A stretch of 39,671 nt of DNA from NCBI RefSeq assembly GCF_000312025.1, contig NZ_HE978593.1, forward strand, positions 484,151 to 523,821, read 5' to 3'. A model generated the notes under the pieces. The model saw nothing but the letters and a program-made list of their open reading frames with translations, was not told the DNA's origin and ran no database searches. Shown one piece after another: positions 1-8,620 of the stretch (position 1 is its first letter; every line of letters starts with the position of its first letter). Both the position numbers and the translations under genes were made by a program. The stretch comes from Peptoniphilus timonensis JC401. GTDB lineage: Bacteria > Bacillota > Clostridia > Tissierellales > Peptoniphilaceae.

Positions 1-68
1 GATTTAACGACATTAAAGAAGGGGATCTTCTTGAGTCTTATATTCTAAAGGAAGTTGAGCGATCATAA
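1..68 (+). CDS. infB: Translation initiation factor IF-2, C-terminal tail (partial)
   Basis: The frame beginning at base 3 is open from the window edge and encodes 21 residues ending in DIKEGDLLESYILKEVERS before a TAA at 66-68. This matches the usual end of IF-2 domain IV, where a DIKEGD-type motif is followed by an acidic helix. Its position immediately before rbfA is the classic infB-rbfA order. The stop overlaps the rbfA start (TAATG), so the two are translationally coupled. Only the last few percent of the gene is present, so the call rests on this short motif plus synteny. Confidence 0.8.
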   Translation, partial: FNDIKEGDLLESYILKEVERS

Positions 69-421
69 TGAACAATAAAAGGATTAATAGAATTTCAGAA
101 GAAGTTAAAAGAACAATTTCTAATATTGTTCAAAATGAATTGAAAGATCCAAGAATTCCTTCTATAACAAGTATATCTCATGTTGAGGTAACAAATGATT
201 TATCTTACGCCAAGGTGTATGTATCTGTTTTAGGTGATGAATATGATAGAGATGAAGCTGTAGAAGGACTTAATTCAGCTAAGGGTTTTATAAAAAAAGA
301 ATTGGCAAAAAAAGTAAAACTTAGAGCTATGCCAGAATTAATTTTTATAAAAGATGATTCGATTGAAAGAGCTCTTGAACTTGATAAGTTAATTGATGAG
401 GTTAATCGTGGAAATGACTAA
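68..421 (+). CDS. rbfA: Ribosome-binding factor A
   Basis: RbfA (117 aa, normal length) binds the 30S subunit and helps mature the 5' end of 16S rRNA. The sequence has the expected N-terminal RISEEVKRTISNIVQNELKDPRI segment (first helix and DPR motif), the VEVTNDLSYAKVYVSV strand, and a conserved RAMPELIFIKDDSIERA region near the C-terminus, all typical of the KH-like RbfA fold. The start ATG overlaps the infB stop by one base and the end overlaps the nrnA start by 8 bases, which places it inside a tightly coupled infB-rbfA-nrnA-truB-ribF operon. Confidence 0.95.
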   Translation: MNNKRINRISEEVKRTISNIVQNELKDPRIPSITSISHVEVTNDLSYAKVYVSVLGDEYDRDEAVEGLNSAKGFIKKELAKKVKLRAMPELIFIKDDSIERALELDKLIDEVNRGND

Positions 422-1389
422 TTTAAAAGATCTTTCTTTGGAATTAAAAAATCTAATCGATACTAGTAAAAATATTGCTGTGGCTTCACATTTAAATCCT
501 GATGGAGACAATCTTGGATCAGTTACGGCAATGATTGGATTATTAGTTAAATTTGGGAAAAAACCAATTTTTATATTAGATGATACTATCCCATCTTCTT
601 TTAAGTTTTTACCAAATTTATCTTATGCAAAAAGCCCAGATCAAATTGATTGTGAAATTGATTTATTTATTGCTCTTGATTCTTCTGATGAAGATAGAAT
701 GGGAGACAAGGTGAAAGAGATTTTTTCTAAATCAAAGAGAACTGCAAATATAGACCATCATTTTAGCAATAAAAAATATGCAGATTTAAATATTGTAGAT
801 GACAAATCTCCTGCAACTTGTGAAATTCTTGCAAGAATTTTTTAAATCATTAAATCTTGAATTAAATAAAGAAATAGCTACTTCTTTATTTACTGGACTT
901 TCAACTGATACAGGATCTTTTAAATATAGTTCGGTGACCTCAGATACTTTTAGTATTGCATCGGACCTATTTAAATATGATATTGACATTAATGAAGTTA
1001 CAGTAAATATTTATCAAAGTAGATCAAGACAAAAAACAGATCTTTTAATTAGAGCGATGAATTCTATAGAGTATTTTGATGATGATAGGATTGCAGTTGT
1101 TTTTGTAACAAAAGATGATATGGAAATAACAAATGCAGCTAAAGCTGATGCCGATGGTATAGTTGAATTTGTAAGAGATATAGATACAGTTGAATTGGCA
1201 GTCTTACTTAAAGAAAAAGAGGACTGTATTAGACTCTCCTTAAGATCTAAATCTTGTGTAGATTGTACTGAAATAGCTTCTAAGTTTAATGGTGGTGGCC
1301 ATATTAGAGCATCAGGAGGTACAATTTATTCTACAGATTTGGAAAAGGCAAAAAGAGATGTAGTTAATTTTGCAGAAGAGCAGCTATGA
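414..1389 (+). CDS. nrnA: Bifunctional oligoribonuclease / pAp phosphatase NrnA (frameshifted)
   Basis: DHH/DHHA1-family phosphoesterase that degrades nanoRNAs and 3'-phosphoadenosine 5'-phosphate. The first part (414-845) carries the N-terminal AVASHLNPDGDNLGS motif, an ALDSSDEDR segment and the NIDHHFSN (DHH) motif. The second part (from about 838, another frame) carries TGLSTDTGSFKYS and the C-terminal GGGHIRASGG motif of DHHA1. The break lies in a six-T run at 838-843. Removing one T joins the parts as CEILARIFKSLNLELNKEIA, giving about 324 aa, a normal NrnA length. The start ATG at 414 overlaps rbfA by 8 bases; the stop overlaps the truB start region. Either a homopolymer sequencing error or a slippage mutation; I favour an error because seven other genes show the same lesion. 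Confidence 0.88.
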
Positions 1390-2276
1390 TGGATGGACTT
1401 TTAGTTTTTGACAAAGACAAGGGAATAACTTCTCACGATTTAGTTTATAAAGTTAGACGAAAATTAGGAATAAAAAAAGTAGGTCATACAGGGACACTTG
1501 ATCCTATGGCCACAGGTGTACTTGTCATATCTATTGGCAAAGCTACTAAAACCAGTGAGTATATAATTTCAAGTGATAAAGAATATGAAGCTAAAATAAA
1601 GTTAGGAATATTAACTGATACTTACGATATCACCGGAGAAATTTTAAAAAAAGAGTCGGTTAATTTTACTGAAAAAGAAATTGAAGAATGTTTAAAAAAA
1701 TTTACTGGAAAAATTTCTCAAAAGCCGCCTATTTATTCAGCTCTTAAAGTTAAGGGTAAGAAACTCTATGAATATGCCAGAGAGGGTAAGAGTGTTGATA
1801 TAAAGAAAAGAGATGTAGAGATATATTCAATAGATCTTCTAGATTTTAATGGAAGCGATGAAATTTCAATTAGAACTAAAGTGTCAAAAGGAACATATAT
1901 AAGATCTCTTGCTAACGATATCGGTGAATATTTAGGAAGCTATGGAACACTTACAGAATTAAGAAGGACTAGAACTGGTGATTTTAAAATTCAAGATGCT
2001 GTTGGAGTTTCTGAATTTGAAAATATGAGTGTAGATGAAATAAATAAAAAAATATTAGCAATGGATTTAGCACTTAGTAGTTTTAGTAGAATTGATATAG
2101 ATAAAAACTTTTATGAAAAATTTCTAAATGGACAATTTTATAGACTGAACGATAAAGTGGAAGATAAGGAATACAGAGTTTATTCTGATAATAAGTTTTT
2201 AGGAATTGGAGAAATCAGAATAATTGATGGGAAATTCTATCTGAAGATGAAGAAAAAATTGATAGGTGATTTATGA
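1386..2276 (+). CDS. truB: tRNA pseudouridine(55) synthase TruB
   Basis: TruB makes pseudouridine 55 in the T-loop of tRNAs. The 296-aa protein opens with the family signature GLLVFDKDKGITSH and has the catalytic motif HTGTLDPMATGVL, with the nucleophile Asp at about residue 39. Later motifs include YSALKVKGKKLYEYAREG and the TYIRSLANDIGEYLG segment, followed by a C-terminal PUA-like tail. Two adjacent ATGs (1386 and 1389) are possible starts; the first overlaps the nrnA TGA. The 3' end overlaps ribF as ATGA, so the two are coupled. Confidence 0.96.
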   Translation: MMDGLLVFDKDKGITSHDLVYKVRRKLGIKKVGHTGTLDPMATGVLVISIGKATKTSEYIISSDKEYEAKIKLGILTDTYDITGEILKKESVNFTEKEIEECLKKFTGKISQKPPIYSALKVKGKKLYEYAREGKSVDIKKRDVEIYSIDLLDFNGSDEISIRTKVSKGTYIRSLANDIGEYLGSYGTLTELRRTRTGDFKIQDAVGVSEFENMSVDEINKKILAMDLALSSFSRIDIDKNFYEKFLNGQFYRLNDKVEDKEYRVYSDNKFLGIGEIRIIDGKFYLKMKKKLIGDL

Positions 2277-3181
2277 AAATAATTGAAATTGACTTAAATT
2301 TTGTAGCAAATGAAGAATCAGTTATTGCCCTTGGAAATTTTGATGGAGTTCATAGGGGTCATATCGAATTAATAAAAAAAGCAGTTGAAGATGCAAAAAA
2401 ATTAAAAATTAAATCCAGCCTACTACTTTTTAATGAACACACAGACAATCTTGTTAAAGTTGGTAAAAAAGAAATAATTACGACAAATAAGACAAAATTT
2501 GAAATTCTTGAAAAACTTGGTGTAGATATAATTTATCTAATTAATTTTACAAAAGAATTTATGGCTTATAGTCCTATAATGTTTTTGGAGAATTTTTTAG
2601 CTAATAATTTAAAAATTAAAGGTGTAGTTGTTGGATATGACTACACTTATGGTTTTAAAAAATCAGGTGATGTTGAATTTTTAAATAAAAACAAAAACTT
2701 ATTTAAAAGTGTTCATGTTATAGAACAAATTTCTTATAAAGGCGAAAAAATATCATCATCTCGTATAAGAAGCTTGATTGAAGAGGGAAGAGTAAAAGAG
2801 GCGCATAATTTACTATCAAGACCATATAAACTAATTGGTAAGATTATCCATGCCAAAGGTCTTGGTAAAAAAATGGGATATCCAACTGCAAATCTTGAGC
2901 TAGTAGATAATTTTGTAATTCCTAAATTTGGTGTTTACGACACTGATATTATTATTGATGGTAAAAGATTTAAAGCTTCAACCAATATTGGAACTAATCC
3001 AACTGTTGAACATGATGGAATTAAAATAGAAGCACATATTCTTGATTTTGATAGAGATATTTATGGCGAAATCGTTGAGCTGGAACTTTTAGAATTTGTT
3101 AGACCAGAATTAAAGTTTGATAGTGTAGATGAACTTTTTGAACAAATAGCTAGAGATGTTTTAGTTACAAGGAATAGATGA
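2273..3181 (+). CDS. ribF: Bifunctional riboflavin kinase / FAD synthetase
   Basis: Converts riboflavin to FMN and then FAD. The 302-aa protein has an N-terminal nucleotidyltransferase domain with ALGNFDGVHRGH (the HxGH-like adenylylation motif) and VVGYDYTYGFKKSGD, then ISSSRIRSLIEEG, and a C-terminal riboflavin kinase domain from about residue 180 with GKKMGYPTANLEL and FGVYDTDI. It overlaps the truB stop (ATGA). No terminator is visible between ribF and the rpsO leader, but rpsO has its own promoter beginning two bases after the ribF stop. It is the last gene of the left-hand coupled cluster. Confidence 0.96.
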   Translation: MKIIEIDLNFVANEESVIALGNFDGVHRGHIELIKKAVEDAKKLKIKSSLLLFNEHTDNLVKVGKKEIITTNKTKFEILEKLGVDIIYLINFTKEFMAYSPIMFLENFLANNLKIKGVVVGYDYTYGFKKSGDVEFLNKNKNLFKSVHVIEQISYKGEKISSSRIRSLIEEGRVKEAHNLLSRPYKLIGKIIHAKGLGKKMGYPTANLELVDNFVIPKFGVYDTDIIIDGKRFKASTNIGTNPTVEHDGIKIEAHILDFDRDIYGEIVELELLEFVRPELKFDSVDELFEQIARDVLVTRNR

Positions 3182-3182
3182 C

Positions 3183-3211
3183 TTTACAATAAATTGATTA
3201 TGTGGTAAGAT
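3183..3211 (+). promoter_or_regulatory. Probable rpsO promoter (sigma-A type)
   Basis: TTTACA at 3183-3188 and TAAGAT at 3206-3211, separated by 17 bases, form a good vegetative promoter immediately after ribF. It would start transcription at about 3218, just upstream of the structured rpsO leader. Confidence 0.6.
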
Positions 3212-3218
3212 ATACAAG

Positions 3219-3290
3219 GTTAAATAGCTATTCACAGTTGGTCGCTCCTCGACGCCTACTTTGATTAGCTTTATTAAAAAAATAGGAGGA
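3219..3290 (+). promoter_or_regulatory. Probable S15 autoregulatory mRNA leader
   Basis: The 5' untranslated region of rpsO holds a long-range stem AGCTA (3226-3230) with TAGCT (3266-3270) enclosing a small hairpin GTCG (3241-3244) / CGAC (3250-3253). Its loop CTCCT (3245-3249) is perfectly complementary to the rpsO ribosome-binding site AGGAG (3284-3288). Loop pairing to the ribosome-binding site would form a pseudoknot that hides the start. Autogenous control of rpsO by S15 through leader structures is known in several bacterial groups; the fold given here is my own reading of the bases. Confidence 0.55.
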
Positions 3291-3294
3291 AATT

Positions 3295-3561
3295 ATGTTA
3301 GAACCAAATATTAAAAAAATTATTATTGACGAATTTAAAACTCATGAAGGTGATACAGGATCACCAGAAGTACAAATTGCAATTCTTACAAGAAGAATTA
3401 ACGATTTAAATGAACACTTAAGAACTCATAAAAAAGATCACCATTCAAGAAGAGGACTTCTTAAAATGGTAGGTAAAAGAAGAAATTTATTGAGATATTT
3501 AAAAAATAAGGATATAGAAAGATATCGTACACTTATTAAAAAACTACAAATAAGAGGATAA
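3295..3561 (+). CDS. rpsO: 30S ribosomal protein S15
   Basis: Small primary rRNA-binding protein of the 30S platform, 88 aa, exactly the family length. It shows the core signature [21 protein letters not shown], then [12 protein letters not shown] and [16 protein letters not shown], the conserved 16S rRNA-binding segments. The start has a strong AGGAGG ribosome-binding site 6 bases upstream. It has its own promoter and a structured leader and is followed by a weak intrinsic terminator before pnp, the usual rpsO-pnp arrangement. Confidence 0.98.
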   Translation: MLEPNIKKIIIDEFKTHEGDTGSPEVQIAILTRRINDLNEHLRTHKKDHHSRRGLLKMVGKRRNLLRYLKNKDIERYRTLIKKLQIRG

Positions 3562-3564
3562 TAG

Positions 3565-3590
3565 GAGCGGTAATTCCGCTCTTTCTTATT
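3565..3590 (+). terminator. Weak terminator/attenuator between rpsO and pnp
   Basis: GAGCGG (3565-3570), loop TAATT, CCGCTC (3576-3581), then TTTCTTATT. The stem is short but G+C-rich against an A+T-rich background. The interrupted T-run suggests partial termination, letting some transcripts continue into pnp, whose start is only 15 bases further on. Confidence 0.6.
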
Positions 3591-3604
3591 AGAAGGAGGA
3601 AATA

Positions 3605-5716
3605 ATGGAAAAAACTTATACTATGGATCTTGCAGGTTCTCAGTTAAAAGTAACAATTGGAAAAGTTGCTGAACAAGCAAATGGAGCTTGTTTAGTACAA
3701 TATGGAGATACTGTTGTACTTGTTACTGCAACAGCATCTTCTAAACCAGGAGAGGGAATCGACTTTTTTCCTCTAAGTGTTGATTATGAAGAAAAAATGT
3801 ATGCTGTTGGCAAGATTCCAGGTGGATTCATTAAGAGAGAAGGACGACCTAGTGAAAAAGCAACTCTAACAGCTAGATTAATCGACAGACCTCTTAGACC
3901 TCTTTTCCCAGAAGGTTATAGAAATGATGTACACATAGTAGCAACTGTTTTAAGTGTTGATCAAGATCATTCACCAGAAATTGTTGCCATGATAGGTTCC
4001 TCTATTGCTCTTTCTATTTCTGATATTCCTTTTGATGGACCAACAGGTTCAGTTGAAGTTGGTTATATAGACGGTAAGTATATAATAAATCCTAATGAGG
4101 AAGAGAGAAATAATTCTAAGATTAATTTATCTCTTGCAGGAACTGAGACAGCTATTATGATGGTTGAAGCAGGTGCTCAGGAAGTTAGTGAAGCTGAAAT
4201 GCTTGGTGCAATTTTAGACGGACATAATGTAATTAGAGAAATATGCACTTTCGTAAGTGACATCGCTAAGGAAATCGGAAAAGAAAAATCTGAATATGAA
4301 GTATTTAAAGCTGATGAAGAAATTGTTGCCAAAGTTAAAGAATTTGGAACAGACTTGCTTGTTGATGCTATAAGACAAAAGGATAAAGTTGTAAGAGAAG
4401 AAAAAACTGAAAAAGCTAAAGAAGAAATTAAAGAACACTTCGAAGACTTAATGGAAGAACACGCTAAAGATGTCTCAGCAGCTATAGATGAAATCGAAGT
4501 AACTGAAATAAGACGTGGAATAATTGAAGAGGAAAGAAGACCTGATGACAGAAAGCTTACTGAAATAAGACCACTTTCTTCAGAAGTTGGTGTTCTACCT
4601 AGAACTCATGGATCAGGCTTATTTACAAGAGGACAAACTCAAGTGCTTTCAATAGCAACTCTTGGAGCTATTTCTGAAGAACAAGTAATTGATGGTCTTG
4701 GTGATGATAAACCTAAGAGGTATATTCATCATTATAACTTCCCTGGTTTTTGTGTTGGAGACACTAAACCATCAAGATCTCCAGGTAGACGTGAAATTGG
4801 ACATGGAGCACTTGCTGAAAGGGCACTTTTGCCAGTTATCCCAGATCAAGAAACTTTCCCTTATACAATTAGAGTAGTTTCAGAAGTTTTATCTTCCAAT
4901 GGATCATCTTCTCAAGCTTCTATATGTGGATCAACTCTTGCACTTATGGATGCAGGTGTACCTATTAAAGCTCCAGTTGCAGGTATAGCAATGGGGTTAA
5001 TAGAAGAAGAAGGAAAAATAAAAATTTTGACAGATATTCAAGGTTTAGAAGATCATTTTGGTGATATGGACTTCAAGGTAGCTGGTACTAGAAAGGGTAT
5101 TACAGCTATTCAAATGGATATAAAAGTTGAAGGAATAAAAAAAGAAATTCTTGAAACAGCTCTTGATAGAGCAAAGGATGCAAGATTTGAAATTTTAGAT
5201 CATATTGCTAAAACAATAGAAAAACCAAGAGAAGAACTTTCTAAATATGCTCCAATAATTCATATGATAAGTATAGATCCTGAAAGAATCGGTGAAGTTA
5301 TCGGTGCTGGTGGTAAAATAATTAATAAAATTATTGAACAAACTGGTGTTAAAATTGATATCGATGATGATGGAAAGATTTCTATCTTATCAGATAGTGA
5401 TGAAAAAGCTAAAGAAGCAATTTCAATTATAGAAGATATTGTAAAAGAAATTGAAGTTGGAGAAATATATGTTGGAAAAGTTAAGAAAATAGTCAAATTT
5501 GGTGCCTTTGTAGAATTAAAGAAGGGAACTGAAGGCTTGCTTCATATATCAGAAATTGCTCACGAAAGAACTAAAAATGTTGAAGATGTTTTAAAAGTTG
5601 GAGATTCAGTTGAAGTTAAGGTAATAGATATTGCCAAAGATACAGGAAAAATCTCTTTATCAAGAAAAGCTCTTTTAAAGAAAGAAAACAACAAAGAAGA
5701 AGAAAACAATAAATAA
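3605..5716 (+). CDS. pnp: Polyribonucleotide nucleotidyltransferase (PNPase)
   Basis: Phosphorolytic 3'-to-5' exoribonuclease of mRNA turnover, 703 aa. Two RNase PH domains are visible: the first contains [25 protein letters not shown]; the second contains [16 protein letters not shown] and the catalytic Asp-rich [24 protein letters not shown] domain begins near residue 550 ([15 protein letters not shown]) and an S1 domain near residue 616 ([20 protein letters not shown]). The start has AGGAGG seven bases upstream. A terminator follows the stop. The short Lys/Glu/Asn-rich tail after S1 is normal. Confidence 0.98.
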   Translation: MEKTYTMDLAGSQLKVTIGKVAEQANGACLVQYGDTVVLVTATASSKPGEGIDFFPLSVDYEEKMYAVGKIPGGFIKREGRPSEKATLTARLIDRPLRPLFPEGYRNDVHIVATVLSVDQDHSPEIVAMIGSSIALSISDIPFDGPTGSVEVGYIDGKYIINPNEEERNNSKINLSLAGTETAIMMVEAGAQEVSEAEMLGAILDGHNVIREICTFVSDIAKEIGKEKSEYEVFKADEEIVAKVKEFGTDLLVDAIRQKDKVVREEKTEKAKEEIKEHFEDLMEEHAKDVSAAIDEIEVTEIRRGIIEEERRPDDRKLTEIRPLSSEVGVLPRTHGSGLFTRGQTQVLSIATLGAISEEQVIDGLGDDKPKRYIHHYNFPGFCVGDTKPSRSPGRREIGHGALAERALLPVIPDQETFPYTIRVVSEVLSSNGSSSQASICGSTLALMDAGVPIKAPVAGIAMGLIEEEGKIKILTDIQGLEDHFGDMDFKVAGTRKGITAIQMDIKVEGIKKEILETALDRAKDARFEILDHIAKTIEKPREELSKYAPIIHMISIDPERIGEVIGAGGKIINKIIEQTGVKIDIDDDGKISILSDSDEKAKEAISIIEDIVKEIEVGEIYVGKVKKIVKFGAFVELKKGTEGLLHISEIAHERTKNVEDVLKVGDSVEVKVIDIAKDTGKISLSRKALLKKENNKEEENNK

Positions 5717-5724
5717 GATTTTGG

Positions 5725-5756
5725 TCGCATTAAGATTTATTTTAATGCGATTTTTT
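5725..5756 (+). terminator. Intrinsic terminator after pnp
   Basis: TCGCATTAA (5725-5733) pairs with TTAATGCGA (5742-5750), followed by six T. It lies 8 bases after the pnp stop. An upstream GTG in the dut frame (5721) would put the dut start before this hairpin, so that start is rejected. Confidence 0.85.
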
Positions 5757-5768
5757 AAAGGAGAAATT

Positions 5769-6200
5769 ATGAAATTAAAAGTTATAAATAAAAGCAAACA
5801 CCCATTGCCAAATTATCAAACAGATGGCTCTTCAGGTATGGATTTAAGGGCAAATTTAGACGAAAAGATGGTCTTAAAGCCACTTGATAGAGTTTTAGTT
5901 CCAACAGGACTTTATTTTGAATTTGAAAAAGGATATGAAGCACAAGTAAGAGCTAGATCTGGGCTTGCTCTTAAAAAAGGTTTAGGACTTCCTAATGGAA
6001 TTGGAACAATTGACTCCGATTATAGGGGTGAATTAAAAGTTATTTTAATTAATTTGAGTAAAGAGGATGTTGTTATTGAAGACGGCGATAGAATTGCTCA
6101 AGTTGTTTTTATGAAAATTGAGCTTCCAGAAGTAGTTGAAGTACAAGAGATTAGTGAAACAAAGAGAAGTGATGGAGGCTTCGGTCACACTGGTCTTTGA
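5769..6200 (+). CDS. dut: Deoxyuridine 5'-triphosphate nucleotidohydrolase (dUTPase)
   Basis: Hydrolyses dUTP to dUMP, keeping uracil out of DNA and supplying dTMP synthesis. The 143-aa trimeric-type dUTPase has motif 1 GSSGMDLRA, motif 2 RARSGLALKKGLG, motif 3 (NGIGTIDSDYRGELKVILIN, with the catalytic Asp), motif 4 DRIAQVVF and the C-terminal Gly/Arg-containing RSDGGFGHTG. I choose the ATG at 5769 because AAGGAG lies 6 bases upstream and the protein then begins at the normal point. The longer frame from 5721 runs through the pnp terminator. Confidence 0.96.
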   Translation: MKLKVINKSKHPLPNYQTDGSSGMDLRANLDEKMVLKPLDRVLVPTGLYFEFEKGYEAQVRARSGLALKKGLGLPNGIGTIDSDYRGELKVILINLSKEDVVIEDGDRIAQVVFMKIELPEVVEVQEISETKRSDGGFGHTGL

Positions 6201-6204
6201 GAGC

Positions 6205-6219
6205 ACAAATTGTTATAAT
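6205..6219 (+). promoter_or_regulatory. Possible ftsK promoter (extended -10)
   Basis: TGTTATAAT (TATAAT at 6214-6219) lies in the short dut-ftsK gap. The TG one base before the hexamer makes an extended -10. A -35 at 17-base spacing is poor (TGGTCT), so this is a modest prediction. Confidence 0.35.
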
Positions 6220-6238
6220 ATTAATGAGGTGCTAACTC

Positions 6239-8620
6239 TTGAAAAGGAATACAAAAAACAATAAAAAATCTACAAATAAAAAAAATAATAAAAAGTTTAA
6301 AAATAGAAATAATTCTTCTAACCTTGGAAGCGGACAAGAAATAATGGGCTTATTTCTAATAGTTATAGGTATAGTTTTTTTCATATGTCTATATAGTCAA
6401 AGAATGGGAATAATAGGTTCTCTAATTTATAAGCTGTTCTCTGTTTTATCAGGATCAGCAAATTTTGTTATACCTCTATTATTAATATTTTGGGGAATTC
6501 TATTTAATATTCAAGCAACTAAACTAAATATGAAACGATATATAGCTTACTCACTTGTGATTTTTTTATGCATTCTAGTTTTCTTAGATGGATTTAAGGA
6601 AATGGACATGACTCTTATAGAGAGAATAATAAAATCTACAGAGTATATGGATATAACTCGAAGTGGTGGAATTATAGGAGCCATTTTTGGGTTTTTCTCC
6701 TATAAGCTTTTAGGGTCCCTAGGTACTTATTTAATATTAACTATAATAATTTTTGCGTCTATTTATTTAATGTTAAGACCAAATATGGATCAAATTATTA
6801 TGGCTTTTGAAGATCTTGGGGAACATATTGAAGATAAAAAGAAAATATTAGAAGAAAAGAAAGCTCAAAAAAAATTAAAGCTTGAAGAAAAAGAAAAGAA
6901 AAAAGCTTTAAAAGAACTTAATAAAAAAGAAAAGTCTGAAAATCAAGTTGCTTCTGATTCAGTAGTTGAAACAAGCGAATTATCAGAGAATTTAGTAATA
7001 AAAGATTATTCTGATGAAATAGATTCTGAAGATACAGATTTTATAAAGATAAATAATTTTGACAATAATAATCAAAAAAATTCAAGTTCAGAAAATGAAA
7101 ATAATGAGAATTCTGAAAATACTGAAGAGGAAATAGTTGATACCATAAAAGACGATATTGAACATAAAAAAGAAGAGGAATTTGTCTATACTTATCCTGA
7201 TACAGCTCTTTTGGAAAGAGTTTCATCAAAAGGAAATTTTTCTAAAGATGAAGTAGTTGAAAAAGGAAAGATTATCGAAAACACAATGAAGAACTTTGGT
7301 ATTGATTCTAAAGTTGTGGCAATAAATCGTGGACCTGTAATTACTTCTTATGAATTGAAACCAGCACCAGGAATAAAATTATCAAGAATTGTCAGTCTTA
7401 GTGATAATATTGCCATGGCTCTTGCAAGTTCTGATTTGCGTATTGAAGCTCCTATACCAGGGAAAACTGTTGTAGGAATTGAAGTTCCAAATAAAGAAAA
7501 AGATTCAGTTGGATTAAAAGAAATAATAGAATCAAGGGAATTCAAAAGTATTAAATCTGATATACCTCTAACATTAGGTAAGGATGTTGAAGGAAATATT
7601 TTAGTATCAGGCATGGAAGATATGCCCCATCTTTTAATAGCGGGAGCAACTGGATCAGGTAAATCTGTTTGCATTAACTCAATTATAACTAGTGTCATTT
7701 ATAAATCATCTCCTAAAGATGTAAAACTTATGTTAATAGATCCTAAAGTTGTTGAGTTAAGTGTTTATAACGGAATTCCACATCTTTTAATTGACGTAGT
7801 CACTAATCCTAAAAAAGCTGCTTTCGCACTTAATTGGGCTGTTGATGAAATGGAAAAAAGATATTTAGCCTTTGCTGAAAATCATGTAAGAGATTTAAAA
7901 GGTTTTAATAAAAAAATGATTTCTGAAGGAAGAGAAAATGAAAAACTTCCTAAAATTTTAATAATAGTAGATGAATTAGCAGATCTGATGATGGTTGCTT
8001 CAAAAGAAATTGAAGAATATATAGCAAGGCTCGCTCAAAAGGCAAGAGCTGCAGGTATGCATTTGATACTTGCTACACAAAGACCTTCAGTTGATGTTAT
8101 TACAGGTACTATTAAAGCTAACGTTCCTTCTCGTATAGCATTTTCAGTAGCTTCTGCTGTGGATTCTAGGACTATACTGGACATGGGTGGAGCAGAAAAA
8201 CTACTTGGAAAGGGAGATATGCTTTTCTATCCAAGTAAATATCCAAAACCTAAAAGAATTCAAGGTGCTTTTATAAGTGATGGCGAAGTTGAGAGACTTG
8301 TTGATTTTGTAAAAAATAATAACGAAATTAAAAATAATGTTGAATCTAAGATTGAACAAGCTATAGAAGATAAGAAAGTAAAAATCGATGATGAAAAAGA
8401 TCCGCTTTTTAAGGATGCTGTTGAACTTGTTATAAATGACGAGCAAGCTTCTATTTCTTATATTCAAAGAAAGTTAAAAGTTGGATATTCTAGAGCAGGA
8501 AGAATAGTTGATCAAATGGAAGAAATGGGAATAATTGGTCCTCATGAGGGTTCAAAACCTCGTAAACTATTAAAGACAAGAGAAGAATTAGATATGATTT
8601 TAGGTGATGAAGATGAATAA
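6239..8620 (+). CDS. ftsK: DNA translocase FtsK/SpoIIIE
   Basis: Septum-located ATP-driven DNA pump for chromosome segregation, 793 aa. A very basic Lys/Asn-rich N-terminus is followed by about four membrane segments (residues 35-175), a charged Lys/Glu then Asn/Ser/Glu linker (about 190-310), and the RecA-like motor with Walker A GATGSGKS near residue 469. The LMLIDPKVVELSVYNGIPHL and ILIIVDELADLMM (Walker B) motifs and LILATQRPSVDVITG follow. The C-terminal gamma winged helix (QASISYIQRKLKVGYSRAGRIVDQME) reads orientation sequences. The start is TTG with GAGGTG seven bases upstream. The end overlaps the start region of rimO. Confidence 0.97.
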   Translation: MKRNTKNNKKSTNKKNNKKFKNRNNSSNLGSGQEIMGLFLIVIGIVFFICLYSQRMGIIGSLIYKLFSVLSGSANFVIPLLLIFWGILFNIQATKLNMKRYIAYSLVIFLCILVFLDGFKEMDMTLIERIIKSTEYMDITRSGGIIGAIFGFFSYKLLGSLGTYLILTIIIFASIYLMLRPNMDQIIMAFEDLGEHIEDKKKILEEKKAQKKLKLEEKEKKKALKELNKKEKSENQVASDSVVETSELSENLVIKDYSDEIDSEDTDFIKINNFDNNNQKNSSSENENNENSENTEEEIVDTIKDDIEHKKEEEFVYTYPDTALLERVSSKGNFSKDEVVEKGKIIENTMKNFGIDSKVVAINRGPVITSYELKPAPGIKLSRIVSLSDNIAMALASSDLRIEAPIPGKTVVGIEVPNKEKDSVGLKEIIESREFKSIKSDIPLTLGKDVEGNILVSGMEDMPHLLIAGATGSGKSVCINSIITSVIYKSSPKDVKLMLIDPKVVELSVYNGIPHLLIDVVTNPKKAAFALNWAVDEMEKRYLAFAENHVRDLKGFNKKMISEGRENEKLPKILIIVDELADLMMVASKEIEEYIARLAQKARAAGMHLILATQRPSVDVITGTIKANVPSRIAFSVASAVDSRTILDMGGAEKLLGKGDMLFYPSKYPKPKRIQGAFISDGEVERLVDFVKNNNEIKNNVESKIEQAIEDKKVKIDDEKDPLFKDAVELVINDEQASISYIQRKLKVGYSRAGRIVDQMEEMGIIGPHEGSKPRKLLKTREELDMILGDEDE

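Noticed and set aside
786-989. 67-aa - strand frame in nrnA
   Set aside because: Spans the nrnA frameshift on the wrong strand; no family features.
4214-4438. 74-aa open frame opposite pnp
   Set aside because: Phe/Ser-rich product typical of the antisense of A+T-rich coding sequence; lies wholly within intact pnp and has no ribosome-binding site.
5721-5768. N-terminal extension of dut from GTG 5721
   Set aside because: It would be translated through the pnp terminator hairpin, and dUTPases begin where ATG 5769 begins.
7348-7698. 116-aa antisense open frame in ftsK
   Set aside because: Overlaps the conserved FtsK motor; composition is that of a reverse-strand shadow.
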